DNA from: Planctomycetota bacterium | GTDB lineage: Bacteria > Planctomycetota > Phycisphaerae > UBA1845 > UTPLA1 | DNA length: 64,000 nt | NCBI GenBank assembly: GCA_015654675.1 | Contig: JAATGM010000021.1 | Location: 102,940 to 166,939, forward strand | Direction: 5' to 3' | Shown here: positions 51,864 to 60,972 of the stretch, one piece after another | Position numbering within the stretch: the stretch's first letter is position 1 | How the letters are laid out: every line of letters begins with the position of its first letter | Translations under genes and position numbers: made by a program | Notes under the pieces: model-generated | The model's database searches: none | Told to the model about the DNA's origin: nothing | What the model saw: only the letters and a program-made list of their open reading frames with translations

Positions 51864-52397
51864 TCACGCCTTCGCCGGCCCCGGCGGCTGCATCAGCGTC
51901 CCACACTTCTTGCAGGTTCGCATCCGCTCATTCCCCGCCGCCCAATACTCCTCCATGATCTTCTTGAGCTGCGAGACAATGTCCTTCAATTCGAACTCCG
52001 GCTCATATACCACCGCCCCGCACTTCTCGCAGTAAAACCGCAGGTAGTCCTTCTGCGCCGGATCGCGCTGCCGCTCGACCACCATCCCCACCGTATTCGC
52101 CGGCCGCTGTGGCGAATGCGGAATCCCGGGCGGAAGCAGGAACACATCCCCCTGCCGAATCGGAATATCGCGCGGCTGCCCGTTCTCGATGATCTTGACC
52201 GTGATGTCCCCCTCAACCTGGTAGTAAAGCTCCTCGGTCTGGTTGACGTGATAGTCCTTCCGCTGGTTCGGCCCTCCCACGATCATCACGATGAAATCGC
52301 GGTCCTTCCAGATCATCTGATTGCCGACCGGCGGCTTGAGCAGATGCCGGTGTTCATCAATCCATGCCTTGAGGTTCAGGGGGGCCAGTTGAGACAT
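51864..52397 (-). CDS. 3-hydroxyanthranilate 3,4-dioxygenase
   Basis: Read from the ATG at 52397 (GAGGTG upstream) the protein has 177 residues, matching the bacterial enzyme. The catalytic Fe(II) ligands are H50, E56 and H94 (DYHVNQTEELYYQ, PPGIPHSPQRP), one off the numbering of the Cupriavidus enzyme. The second rubredoxin-like iron site has C123, C126, C162 and C165 (FYCEKCG, TCKKCG). It opens the ring of 3-hydroxyanthranilate, giving the precursor of quinolinate for NAD synthesis by the kynurenine route. No other kynurenine gene is in the window. A longer open frame upstream runs through the tRNA gene on the other strand and was rejected. Confidence 0.93.
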   Translation of the reverse strand: MSQLAPLNLKAWIDEHRHLLKPPVGNQMIWKDRDFIVMIVGGPNQRKDYHVNQTEELYYQVEGDITVKIIENGQPRDIPIRQGDVFLLPPGIPHSPQRPANTVGMVVERQRDPAQKDYLRFYCEKCGAVVYEPEFELKDIVSQLKKIMEEYWAAGNERMRTCKKCGTLMQPPGPAKA

Positions 52398-52534
52398 GCT
52401 CGCACCTCGCGAAATGGGCCATTCGAACGCCTGCCAATGTATCCCGCCCTGCGCCGCCGCGTCAACGCGGGCCCCCGGCCCGGTTGTCCCCGCTTCACCG
52501 ATCGAATAAACTTCCCCCTCGCGCCACAGCGACC

Positions 52535-52621
<87 letters not shown>

Positions 52622-52650
52622 TTTCCCCCCAATTTCTACTTGCGCCCAGT

Positions 52651-55314
52651 TCAAACCCCAGACGGGGATGATGCGCCCGGCTGGCTCGCCGTCGGCTGCG
52701 ATGCCGCCACCTTCTCGCGCCACCGCGCCGCGTCATCCGCCCGGCCCGCCTTCTCATACACGTCGACCAGGCTCCGAATGTTGCTGGCCGTCCGCGGGTC
52801 GCGCGCCCCGAACGCCTTCTCGAGCAGCGCGCATGAAGCCGCAAGCTCCGTCACCGCGGCCTCCGTCCGCCCCATCGCCGCCAGGCAGCGCCCATAGTTG
52901 CCCCGGAACAATCCGATGTAGAAATGATCCGCGGGCAAGCTCGCCGCCGCCGCGCGACACGCCTCATCAAAAAGCGGAACCGCCTCCTCGGGCTTCCCCA
53001 GCCGTTGCAACTGCGACCCCAGATTGTTCTTCGAAATGATCGTGTCCATGTTGTTCTCGCCCAGCGTCCGGCGCCGCGCCTCAAGCACCTCCCGCCCCAG
53101 TTTCAACGACTCGTCCGATTTTCCGCGCGCGTCCAGCACCGCCGCCAGATTCGAAGCCGTCAGCAGCGTCATGCTGTGCTCGGGCCCCATCACACGCCGC
53201 CGCGCATCCAGGGTCCGCCGAAACATCCCCTCGGCTTCCTCCAGCCGCCCCAGGTCCTGCAGGACTTTCGCCAGATTGTTCATCGCAGTCAGCGTCAGCA
53301 CGCTCTCAGCGCCCTGCGTCCGCGTCCCCGTTTCCGCCACGCGCTCCAGCAGCTCGCGCGCCTCCTCATTCTTGCGCCGCGCCATGAGCAGCGTCGCCAG
53401 ATTCGAAGTCGACGTCAGCGTCTCCTGATGCTCCTCCCCCAGCACGCGCCGCCGCCGCGCGAGCGTCTCACGCTGCATCGCCTCCGAGTCGTCCAGCTTG
53501 CCCGCCGACTGCAACACCAGCGCCAGGTTGCTCAGTGTCGTCAGCACGTCCGGGTCGTCCGGACCGCCCCGCTTGAGTTCCAGCTCCAGCGCCTGTCGCA
53601 ACAGCCGCTCCGCTTCTTCAAGGTGCCCCGTCCGCTTCAGGAGCACTGCCAGAGCGTTGATCGTCGTCAGCGTGTCCGGTGCTGCGTCCCCGATCAGTTG
53701 CCGTTGACCCGCCAGTGCCCCGCGCAGCAGTTTTTCGGCCTCATCATTCTTTCCGCGCAAGCTCAGGATGTCCCCAAGACTCGTCATCGCGTGCAGCGCC
53801 ACCGCATTCTGCAAGCCCACCGTTGCCTGGAGCCCCTCCAGCGCCGCGCGGCTCTTGCCCTCGCCTTCATCCAGTCGCCCGCGCATCGCCAGAATCCACG
53901 CCAGATCAGATTCCGCCATCAGCGTCGTTGCATGCCGCGCCCCAAGACTCCGCGCCGCGGATTCCTGTGCCGTCGACATCTGCTTCTCGGCTTCGTCGAA
54001 CATCCCCAGCGCTGAATAGGTCGACCCCAGCGTTCGATGAATCTCCGCCGCCACCACCGGCTGGTCCTTCATCGTGCCATCCAGGTCGCCCGCCGCCTTG
54101 TTGATCACCTCGAGGAACCGCACTTCGCGACCATCGCGCCCCGGGTCAACCGACGTCAGCATCCGCCCCAGAAACTCGCCGATCGCCGCCCGCCGCGCCG
54201 ATTCCTCCCGCGCTTCATCTCGCGCCCGCACCGCGCTGCGCCACGAAGACACCGAAACACCCAATGCCGCGATCACCGCGATCAGGACAACCAGCGATGC
54301 CCCGGCAATCAACCGATATCGCCGAAGGTTCTTGCGCAGCGTGTACCACGCGCTATCCCGCTTCGCCTCGATCGGCTCCCCCGCGAGATAGTGCCGTATG
54401 TCGCGCTCCAGTTCCCCCGCGCTCTGATATCGTCGCCCGGGGTCCTTCGCGAGACATTTCAGGATGATCGTGTCGATCTCATCATCCAGGCCCGGCCCGA
54501 TCGCGCTCGGTCGCGCCGGCTCCGCTCTCAAAATGCTATCAAACGCGACCCGGATGCCGCCCGTCACGTCGTACGGGAACCGCCCCGTCACCAGCTGAAA
54601 GAGTATGACCCCCAGCGCATAGACATCCGAACGCGTATCCACCGGCGCCGCCCGGCCGTCGAGCTGTTCCGGGCTGGCCCACGGCAACGAGCCCATGAAT
54701 TGCCCGCTGACGCTCACCGCCATCGACTCGTCCGCCCCCTCGCCCCCAGTCTCCTTCGCGAGCCCGAAGTCGCAAACACGCGGCTCGCCCGCCGAATCAA
54801 CCAGAACATTCCCCGGCTTGAGGTCGCGATGAATCACGCCGCGCCGATGCGCGTACGTCACCGCGTCGCACACCTTCACGAATAGCCGCAGGAGTTCCTT
54901 CGCACCCAACTCGCCCGAATGCCCCGCCAGCAACTTCTGGACGAACTGATCCAGTGGCAGGCCGTCAACGAACTCCATGACCAGATACGGCCGGCCGTCG
55001 TCGGTCACACCGCTGTCATACACATTGACGATATGGGTGTGTCGCAGGCCTGCGACCAGGTCAATCTCGCGTTCAAATCGCCGCCGTCCCGCCGCCGACG
55101 CAAACGCACCATCCAGCAAAACCTTGACGGCCACCCGCCGCTTCGTCGAACGCTGCACCGCCGAATAGACGATCCCCTGCCCGCCGCGCCGGATCTCGCA
55201 CACCTCGTCGCAACCCGGAATTCGCGGCAAGGCGACCGGAGCCGGCCGCCCCCGCCGAAGCTCGCGAACAACCACGTCCGGATCGTGATACCAGCTCGAT
55301 TGAACCGACGACAT
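52651..55314 (-). CDS. Serine/threonine protein kinase with C-terminal TPR repeats
   Basis: This 887-residue protein has a Hanks-type kinase domain (about 30-310): glycine loop RRGGQGIVYSAV, catalytic K64 in VAVKVL, H162-R163-D164 in IHRDLKPGNVLV, DFG at 182-184 and ASPEQLDG. A single membrane segment (LIAGASLVVLIAVIAALGVSVSS, about 320-342) follows. The outer part (about 370-870) is a chain of TPR/kinesin-light-chain-like repeats (for example TSLGDILSLRGKNDEAEKLLRGALAGQ). The upstream ECF sigma gene lies 14 bases away on the same strand. Such kinase-sigma pairs are common in planctomycetes, where the kinase is thought to control the sigma factor; its signal is unknown. Confidence 0.9.
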   Translation of the reverse strand: MSSVQSSWYHDPDVVVRELRRGRPAPVALPRIPGCDEVCEIRRGGQGIVYSAVQRSTKRRVAVKVLLDGAFASAAGRRRFEREIDLVAGLRHTHIVNVYDSGVTDDGRPYLVMEFVDGLPLDQFVQKLLAGHSGELGAKELLRLFVKVCDAVTYAHRRGVIHRDLKPGNVLVDSAGEPRVCDFGLAKETGGEGADESMAVSVSGQFMGSLPWASPEQLDGRAAPVDTRSDVYALGVILFQLVTGRFPYDVTGGIRVAFDSILRAEPARPSAIGPGLDDEIDTIILKCLAKDPGRRYQSAGELERDIRHYLAGEPIEAKRDSAWYTLRKNLRRYRLIAGASLVVLIAVIAALGVSVSSWRSAVRARDEAREESARRAAIGEFLGRMLTSVDPGRDGREVRFLEVINKAAGDLDGTMKDQPVVAAEIHRTLGSTYSALGMFDEAEKQMSTAQESAARSLGARHATTLMAESDLAWILAMRGRLDEGEGKSRAALEGLQATVGLQNAVALHAMTSLGDILSLRGKNDEAEKLLRGALAGQRQLIGDAAPDTLTTINALAVLLKRTGHLEEAERLLRQALELELKRGGPDDPDVLTTLSNLALVLQSAGKLDDSEAMQRETLARRRRVLGEEHQETLTSTSNLATLLMARRKNEEARELLERVAETGTRTQGAESVLTLTAMNNLAKVLQDLGRLEEAEGMFRRTLDARRRVMGPEHSMTLLTASNLAAVLDARGKSDESLKLGREVLEARRRTLGENNMDTIISKNNLGSQLQRLGKPEEAVPLFDEACRAAAASLPADHFYIGLFRGNYGRCLAAMGRTEAAVTELAASCALLEKAFGARDPRTASNIRSLVDVYEKAGRADDAARWREKVAASQPTASQPGASSPSGV

Positions 55315-55328
55315 CCGCCGCGCCCGCG

Positions 55329-55916
55329 TCAGCCCTCTTCCCGCACCTGCTGGTCGATGAGCTCGCCCAGCCGTCGCAGAATCCGGGACTTTGCCTGATA
55401 CACCTGATCCACGCTCAGCCCCAGAGAGTCGGCCGTCGCCGCCGCGTCATCGCCCGCCAGTGCATACAGCTCGAACGCCCGCCGATCGGAAGGGTTGAAC
55501 TCCGCCGCGACGCACTTCATCGCACTCCGCAGATGATATTGCCGCCACTCCGACTCCCATTCATCCTCAGCCGATTCGTCCGACAGGCCCGGCGACTGGC
55601 CCCCCGCATGACCTAGCGCCTCCGCGGATGGTTTCTGACAAGCTCGCCGGTAAATTGCGTGCAGGACTACTGTCTTCAGATAGGACCGAAACTTCCCCTT
55701 CGCCGGATCGTACCGAAACCCCGGCATCGACTGCGTCAGCGAGACCATCACATCTTGCAGAACGTCATCGCATTCCGCCGGCTGTAAGTTCTGCCGCCGC
55801 GCAAATCCCCGAATCAATTCGGAATAACGATCAAAGAACTCGGCCCACGCCCCCCGGTCGGCCCCCTCCGAAAGGCGCGCCAGCAGCGAAATATGCGTCG
55901 TCGTCTGGCCCAGCAC
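55329..55916 (-). CDS. ECF-type sigma factor linked to the TPR kinase
   Basis: A 195-residue sigma-70 family protein. Region 2 reads WAEFFDRYSELIRGFARRQNLQPAECDDVLQDVMVSLTQSMPGFRYDPAKGKFRSYLKTVVLHAIYRR, and region 4 reads FNPSDRRAFELYALAGDDAAATADSLGLSVDQVYQAKSRILRRL. No anti-sigma gene follows; the kinase gene 14 bases downstream replaces it, as in kinase-linked ECF groups. The GTG start at 55916 is six bases after a TATAAT box, so the mRNA is probably leaderless. Confidence 0.88.
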   Translation of the reverse strand: MLGQTTTHISLLARLSEGADRGAWAEFFDRYSELIRGFARRQNLQPAECDDVLQDVMVSLTQSMPGFRYDPAKGKFRSYLKTVVLHAIYRRACQKPSAEALGHAGGQSPGLSDESAEDEWESEWRQYHLRSAMKCVAAEFNPSDRRAFELYALAGDDAAATADSLGLSVDQVYQAKSRILRRLGELIDQQVREEG

Positions 55917-55922
55917 GATTCG

Positions 55923-55928
55923 ATTATA
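55923..55928 (-). promoter_or_regulatory. -10 box (TATAAT) six bases before the ECF sigma factor start
   Basis: A perfect TATAAT on the minus strand followed by six bases and the GTG at 55916. No Shine-Dalgarno sequence is present. The layout is the same as for lhr. Confidence 0.5.
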
Positions 55929-56088
55929 TCCCTTAACCCACTATCGACCCGGTTTCCCCTCGTATGGCGCGCTTCATGTCAGGACCTCGGCAACTGCGCG
56001 CTACGTGTTGGGGGGAGTTCCGCGTTGCCGCGCCGACGTGTTAGGGAAATCCCTAGTTTGCAATCCGAGAGGAGAGTCTAATTTCGAT

Positions 56089-57213
56089 TCACCGGCCCGC
56101 CGGTATCGACACTAGCGGCGCTTCCTGCCCGGTCGATGGCGCCGCCTGCAATGAAAAAAGATAACTCAGCAACGCAAACGTCCGCTTCGATGTCCAGTCC
56201 GACTTCGATATGTAATACCAGTTCCCCGATTCGCAAATCTGCACATGCGGATCCGCTTGTGGAATCCCGGCCCGACTCACGCGCATCCAGGGGCTGGCCC
56301 CCTTGCCGTTCGTCGGCGCCTCGAAGCATTCCCTCGAAATCGCATACATAGTCGCAAGCACCGATCGCGTCTCGATCGCAAGCTCATCCGCCCCGACGCG
56401 CACCGGGCTGTTCGTCACCCGCAGCCGCAACTCCCCCTCCACCGGATATCCAAGCAGTTGCCGCAGTTCACGCAATTCACCGCGATCGCTCGCCGATGCG
56501 TCCGTTATATAACAAATCGGTCGCATCACCCCGCCGTCGGCCTCCTCCGCAAATCGCAGCACTCCCCGGTCCTGCAGTCGCGCCAACAGGCCGCACAACC
56601 GGTCAAACGCCGGCGCATCCGGCGAACCCTGCTCGTCGTCGCAATAGACCATCCGATTCGAAATGCCGTTAATCTGCTGCACGCAACACGCCAGCAGTCG
56701 ATCGATCCCCCACCCCGCATGCGCCAGATAGATGAGCGTGTCCGGTGCAATCGCCGACATGACGCGATTCGCAAATGCCTCGCCCGTCAACGGCCGGTAC
56801 GTAATCGTAGGCGTATCCGAGTATTGTAAATTCACCCCGACATTGGTCAGGCGCCGTGGCTCGATGACATCATCGCCCGTGACCGGGTAAGCCGCCCGCA
56901 GCGCCGGCCCATAGATGCCGTGCAGGTTGTTCGCTTCCAGCGACGCCGCCAATTCCGCATCGAAACTGTACTGGCTCAGCATCGACGCAACTTCGACGAA
57001 ATACAGCGGCTTTCCCTGGCTCAACCGCACGAGATTGAGGAGCAGTTGCTCCTTCACCGATTGCGCCCCCGCCTGGTTATACGCAAATCGATCCCCCGCA
57101 ACGGTCCGCGGCCCAAGCGTGCTGCAACCAACTGACCAGCCGGCCGTCGCCGCGAGCAGCGCAACCATCGCCAGCGGATTTCTCGTTCGCCAACGCATCA
57201 TCCGCGCCCGCAC
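56089..57213 (-). CDS. Lipoprotein of unknown function, paralogue of the next gene
   Basis: This 374-residue protein has a lipoprotein signal (NPLAMVALLAATAGWSVGC) with Cys at 30. The mature region opens STLGPRTVAGDRFAYNQAGAQSVKEQLLLNLVRLSQGKPLYFVEVASMLSQ, continues with LQYSDTPTITYRPLTGEAFANRVMSAI and GIDRLLACCVQQING, and closes WYYISKSDWTSKRTFALLSYLFSLQA. The upstream paralogue shares all of these motifs in order. The pair starts four bases apart and is co-transcribed. The pattern is that of an uncharacterised outer-membrane lipoprotein family seen in several Gram-negative phyla; no activity is known. Confidence 0.75.
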   Translation of the reverse strand: MRARMMRWRTRNPLAMVALLAATAGWSVGCSTLGPRTVAGDRFAYNQAGAQSVKEQLLLNLVRLSQGKPLYFVEVASMLSQYSFDAELAASLEANNLHGIYGPALRAAYPVTGDDVIEPRRLTNVGVNLQYSDTPTITYRPLTGEAFANRVMSAIAPDTLIYLAHAGWGIDRLLACCVQQINGISNRMVYCDDEQGSPDAPAFDRLCGLLARLQDRGVLRFAEEADGGVMRPICYITDASASDRGELRELRQLLGYPVEGELRLRVTNSPVRVGADELAIETRSVLATMYAISRECFEAPTNGKGASPWMRVSRAGIPQADPHVQICESGNWYYISKSDWTSKRTFALLSYLFSLQAAPSTGQEAPLVSIPAGR

Positions 57214-57217
57214 GGAC

Positions 57218-58378
57218 CTATTTTCCCGTCGGTATCGTCACCACCGGCTGCGCCGGCGCCAGGTCCGACGCCTGAAGCGAAAACAGATACGTCAACAGTG
57301 CGAACGTTCGCTTCGCCGACCAGTCGTTCTTCGCGATGTAAAACCAATATCCGTTGTAATAAACCTGCACGAATGGATCGATCTGCGGGGCCCGGCTGTG
57401 CTCGACCCGCATCCAGTTCGGCATCGGGCCGTCGTCGACGGCCGTCCCCACGAAAACCTCGCGATCCGTCACGTGTTCCACGGGCACCACGCATTCCTGC
57501 GCCAGTGCATACATGGCCGCCAGCACCGAGCGCGTGTCCATCGCAAGCTCGTCCGGCGCGCGTCGAATGGCGTTCCCCGTCACGCGCAGCCGCAAGTCCC
57601 CTTCCGGAGGATATCCAAGCAACTGCCGAACCTCGTGTAGTTCGCTATCCAGATTCGGAATCGTCGCCGGAACGTAGAGCACCGTGGTCGCCACCCCGTT
57701 CTCAGTCTCGATCGTGAACATCACGCGTCCCGAGTCCTGCAGTTTCTTGAGCAGCGAAATGGTCCGCGTGAATTGCTTCGTGTCCGGCGCAATGCTCGCA
57801 TCCGTGTCATGCAACTGCCGGTTGGGAATGTCGTTGATCTGCTGCACGCAGCAGGCCAGCAGCCGGTCGATGCTCCAGCCCGACTGGGCCAGGTAGATGA
57901 CCACTGTCGGCGGGATCGGCGCCATAACCCGCTTCGAAAACTCCTCGCCCTGCAGCGGCCGATACGTGATCGTCGGAGTGTCCGAATACTGCACGTTTCC
58001 CGCCACCGTCGTTTGCTGGCTCGGATCGCCTCGCAATCCGTAGGCAGCACGCAGCGCCGGACCGTACGCCCCGTGAATGTCATTCTGCCAGTGCGAAAGC
58101 GATCCGGTTGCCTGAATGCTGAACTGGCTCAGCATCGAGCCGATTTCGAGAAAGTACATCGGCTCGCCGTAACGCAGTCGCACGATATTGAGCAGGATCT
58201 GCTCTTTCGAGGACTCCGCGCCCGCCTCGTTGTAATTGAATCGATCCCCCCGAATCGTCCGCGGCCCCAGCGTTGAGCAACCTGGGAAAACCGCGACCAG
58301 CAACGCGAGCATCGCGCAGCGCGTGATGACTCCCGGCAACCCGCGCCACGGGAAGTCCTGTTTGCCGCATTCCGGCAT
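57218..58378 (-). CDS. Lipoprotein of unknown function (same family as the downstream gene)
   Basis: From the ATG at 58378 the protein has 386 residues; the frame is open to 58507, so a longer N-terminus is possible. The signal ends AMLALLVAVFPGC. The mature part has STLGPRTIRGDRFNYNEAGAESSKEQILLNIVRLRYGEPMYFLEIGSMLSQ, VQYSDTPTITYRPLQGEEFSKRVM, WSIDRLLACCVQQIND and WFYIAKNDWSAKRTFALLTYLFSLQA. It is divergent from a DUF900 hydrolase gene and lies at the centre of an envelope cluster (56-62 kb). No function is known for the family. Confidence 0.75.
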   Translation of the reverse strand: MPECGKQDFPWRGLPGVITRCAMLALLVAVFPGCSTLGPRTIRGDRFNYNEAGAESSKEQILLNIVRLRYGEPMYFLEIGSMLSQFSIQATGSLSHWQNDIHGAYGPALRAAYGLRGDPSQQTTVAGNVQYSDTPTITYRPLQGEEFSKRVMAPIPPTVVIYLAQSGWSIDRLLACCVQQINDIPNRQLHDTDASIAPDTKQFTRTISLLKKLQDSGRVMFTIETENGVATTVLYVPATIPNLDSELHEVRQLLGYPPEGDLRLRVTGNAIRRAPDELAMDTRSVLAAMYALAQECVVPVEHVTDREVFVGTAVDDGPMPNWMRVEHSRAPQIDPFVQVYYNGYWFYIAKNDWSAKRTFALLTYLFSLQASDLAPAQPVVTIPTGK

Positions 58379-58497
58379 CAGTTCAGTCTCCAGGCGATTG
58401 GCGAACGACCGTCGGCATGCTGATCCGCGCCTGATGCCCCGGTCGGGCCGCAGATCATACCTCCACCTTGCTCGCGTTGAAACCGCCTGAAATTGTT

Positions 58498-58525
58498 TGA
58501 ATTTCACGGCGCCCGTGCCACAATG
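58498..58525 (+). promoter_or_regulatory. Candidate promoter for the first DUF900 hydrolase
   Basis: TTGAAT (58498-58503) and CACAAT (58520-58525) are separated by 16 bases. GAGGA at 58556-58560 is ten bases before the ATG at 58571. Confidence 0.35.
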
Positions 58526-58570
58526 CTCGTTTCGACACGGACAACTTCAATTCGTGAGGAATATGCAATT

Positions 58571-59851
58571 ATGTCTCGTAGCAATCCACGCTTCTTGCGC
58601 TCGACGCTCGCTGCGGCAGCCCTGCTCGCTGCCGCCGGTTGCTCGCAACAACTCATGCCGACCCCCAATCTTTACGCCGGCTCCAAGAACAATCCCTTCG
58701 CTGATGTGCCCCCCGCACTCCAGCACAGCGACATCGACGTCCTATTCGTCACCGATCGTGCCGAAACAAAGGACAAGAACGGAAAGCCCGACTTTGGCTA
58801 CGACCGTTCGCGCTCGCTTGCGTTCGGTTCCTACATAGTCGGAGTAGGCGAGAATGTCTCGTGGGAAGATCTTGTGCGCGAGAGCCGCACTCAGTCTCGC
58901 AAAACGTCGCTGCCGCTCTCGCGAAAGGAAATCCGCGTCGTTGGACAGCTGCCCGCAACGCCGGCCCTCGTCGTCACACCCGAAGGAAAACTGGTGGACG
59001 ATCCCGCCGCCGCCGAGCAGAAGAGCAAACTCCGCGATCAGTTCTGCGCCGAAATTTCCCGCCGTCTCGCCGAAAATCCATCCCAGAAAGAGGCCTTCGT
59101 CTTCATCCACGGCTTCAACAACACCATCGACGACTCCGCCTTCACTATCGCCGAAATCTGGCACTTCATGGGCCGCAAGGGGATTCCGATCGCCTACACC
59201 TGGCCCGCCGGGCGCGGCTACGCCTACGATCGCGAGTCCGGCGAATTCACGATCTTTCACCTCAAGCAGTTTCTCCGCGGCCTCGCCTCCTGCCCCGGGA
59301 TCGAGAAAATCAATATTGTCGCCCACAGCCGCGGCACCGACGTCGCGACCACCGCCTTGCGCGAGCTCGCCATCGAATACCGCAACGCCGGCAAGGACCC
59401 ACAGCAGGAACTCAAGCTCGGAAACCTGGTCCTCTGCGCGGCCGACCTCGACATCGACGTCGTCAGCCAGCGAATCGTCGCCGAAAAGCTCCCCGCCGTG
59501 CCCGAGCGCCTGACCATCTACGTATCTGAAACCGATAAGGCCCTCGGTGCTGCCGGCTGGCTCTTTGACAGCACCGATCGCCTCGGTCGCATGCGCTTCT
59601 CCGAAATCCGCCCCGAACAGCGAAAAAACCTCGCCGGTATGGGAAAGCAGTTGCAGATCATTGACGCGCAAATCAGCGCGGATGGCATCGGCCACGCCTA
59701 CTTCCACTCCAATCCCGCCGTCAGTTCCGATCTGATTCTCATCCTCCGCGACAACAAACAACCCGGCGCCGAAAACGGCCGACCGCTGCGCCATCCCGAC
59801 GATGGGTTCTGGGAGATTCGCGACGACTACCTTCGCGCCAGCGCTCCATAA
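58571..59851 (+). CDS. DUF900-type alpha/beta hydrolase lipoprotein
   Basis: From the ATG at 58571 the protein has 426 residues. The lipoprotein signal ends LLAAAGC with Cys at 24, and the mature sequence starts SQQLMPTPNLYAGSK. The DUF900 hydrolase domain (about 50-380) has DVLFVTDRAE, a FVFIHGFNNTIDDS oxyanion region (H180-G181), the nucleophile S253 in IVAHSRGTD, and a downstream Asp (LCAADLDIDVVS) and His candidate in GHAYFHSNPAVSSDL. It likely acts on an ester or lipid in the envelope. A paralogue sits at 60.97 kb, and a DUF4105 gene follows nine bases downstream. Confidence 0.85.
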   Translation: MSRSNPRFLRSTLAAAALLAAAGCSQQLMPTPNLYAGSKNNPFADVPPALQHSDIDVLFVTDRAETKDKNGKPDFGYDRSRSLAFGSYIVGVGENVSWEDLVRESRTQSRKTSLPLSRKEIRVVGQLPATPALVVTPEGKLVDDPAAAEQKSKLRDQFCAEISRRLAENPSQKEAFVFIHGFNNTIDDSAFTIAEIWHFMGRKGIPIAYTWPAGRGYAYDRESGEFTIFHLKQFLRGLASCPGIEKINIVAHSRGTDVATTALRELAIEYRNAGKDPQQELKLGNLVLCAADLDIDVVSQRIVAEKLPAVPERLTIYVSETDKALGAAGWLFDSTDRLGRMRFSEIRPEQRKNLAGMGKQLQIIDAQISADGIGHAYFHSNPAVSSDLILILRDNKQPGAENGRPLRHPDDGFWEIRDDYLRASAP

Positions 59852-59860
59852 GGATCACCC

Positions 59861-60955
59861 GTGCCGGAAACCGCTCCGCAGCCCAGCTCGCCCCAACCGC
59901 CGGTGCCCCCGCAGAGCGGACCTCCTCGACGCGGATGGCCGCGCCGGCTGCTGGCGATCTTCGTGCGTGGTCTGCTGACGCTCGCATTGCTCGGGATGGC
60001 CGGCTGGATCTTCCTCGCCATTCGCATCTCCGATCGCCACCAAACCCCGCCGCGAACGATCATCGCCGCGCTGATTGCCGGCATCCCACTCCTGCTCGTC
60101 GTCATCCTTCGCCGCCGGCGGATCGGTCTGATCCTTTTCCTGCTCACCTTTCTCGCCACGCTCGGCTGGTATTTTTCCATCCAGCCCTCGCACAACCGCG
60201 ACTGGCAGACCGATGTCGCCATCCTTCCATACGCCGACTTCGACGGCGACCTTGTCCATCTCCACAATGTCCGCAATTTCGACTACCGCTCCGAGACCGA
60301 CTTTACCCCCGCCTACTACGACCGCACCTACGATCTATCAAAGCTCCAATCGATCGACCTGATTCTCTCTTACTGGGCCGGACCGGCCATCGCGCACGCA
60401 ATGCTCTGCTTCAATTTTGACGACGGGCAGCACGTCGATATCTCGATCGAAACCCGCAAGGAAAAGGGCGAGACCTACTCCGCCGTCGAAGGGTTCTTCC
60501 GGCAATACGAACTCATCTACCTTGTCGCCGACGAACGCGACGTGATTCGCCTGCGGACCAACTACCGCGGCGAACAAGTCCACCTCTACCGCCTCCGCGC
60601 CAGCCCCGAGAAATGCCGCTATGTCTTTCTCGACTATCTCGAAACCGTCAACGCCATCCACAATCACGCACGGTTCTACAACGCCCTGACCGAAAACTGC
60701 ACCACCAGCATCTTCGCCCACCTGATCGGCGGCCCTCCGCCGCAGCCGAAGTTCACCCTCGGCGTCCTCCTCAGCGGTTACTCCGCCAAGTACGCCTACG
60801 AAAACGGCGCGCTCGATCACAGCGTCCCGTTCGATGAGCTCCAAAAACGAAGTCTGATCAACGACCTGGCCATCCCCGCCGACCAGGCCCCCGACTTCTC
60901 CGACCGAATCCGCGCCCGTGTCGTCGCGCCCCAGGCCCCCGTTAAGAAGTCCTGA
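59861..60955 (+). CDS. DUF4105/Lnb-type membrane protein
   Basis: This 364-residue protein begins at GTG 59861 (AAGGAT upstream). It has three hydrophobic segments (about 30-53, 68-83, 88-104) and then a C-terminal domain (about 110-340) with the DUF4105 (now Lnb N-terminal domain, PF13387) signature: AIAHAMLCFNF with H179, and YNALTENCTTSIF with C280. Lnb of Gram-positives is a lipoprotein acyltransferase; the Cys and His are the likely catalytic residues. It follows the DUF900 gene on the same strand and is convergent with its paralogue, so it belongs to the envelope cluster. Function in this cell type is inferred only. Confidence 0.8.
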   Translation: MPETAPQPSSPQPPVPPQSGPPRRGWPRRLLAIFVRGLLTLALLGMAGWIFLAIRISDRHQTPPRTIIAALIAGIPLLLVVILRRRRIGLILFLLTFLATLGWYFSIQPSHNRDWQTDVAILPYADFDGDLVHLHNVRNFDYRSETDFTPAYYDRTYDLSKLQSIDLILSYWAGPAIAHAMLCFNFDDGQHVDISIETRKEKGETYSAVEGFFRQYELIYLVADERDVIRLRTNYRGEQVHLYRLRASPEKCRYVFLDYLETVNAIHNHARFYNALTENCTTSIFAHLIGGPPPQPKFTLGVLLSGYSAKYAYENGALDHSVPFDELQKRSLINDLAIPADQAPDFSDRIRARVVAPQAPVKKS

Positions 60956-60972
60956 TTCCTGCCGCCGATCGC

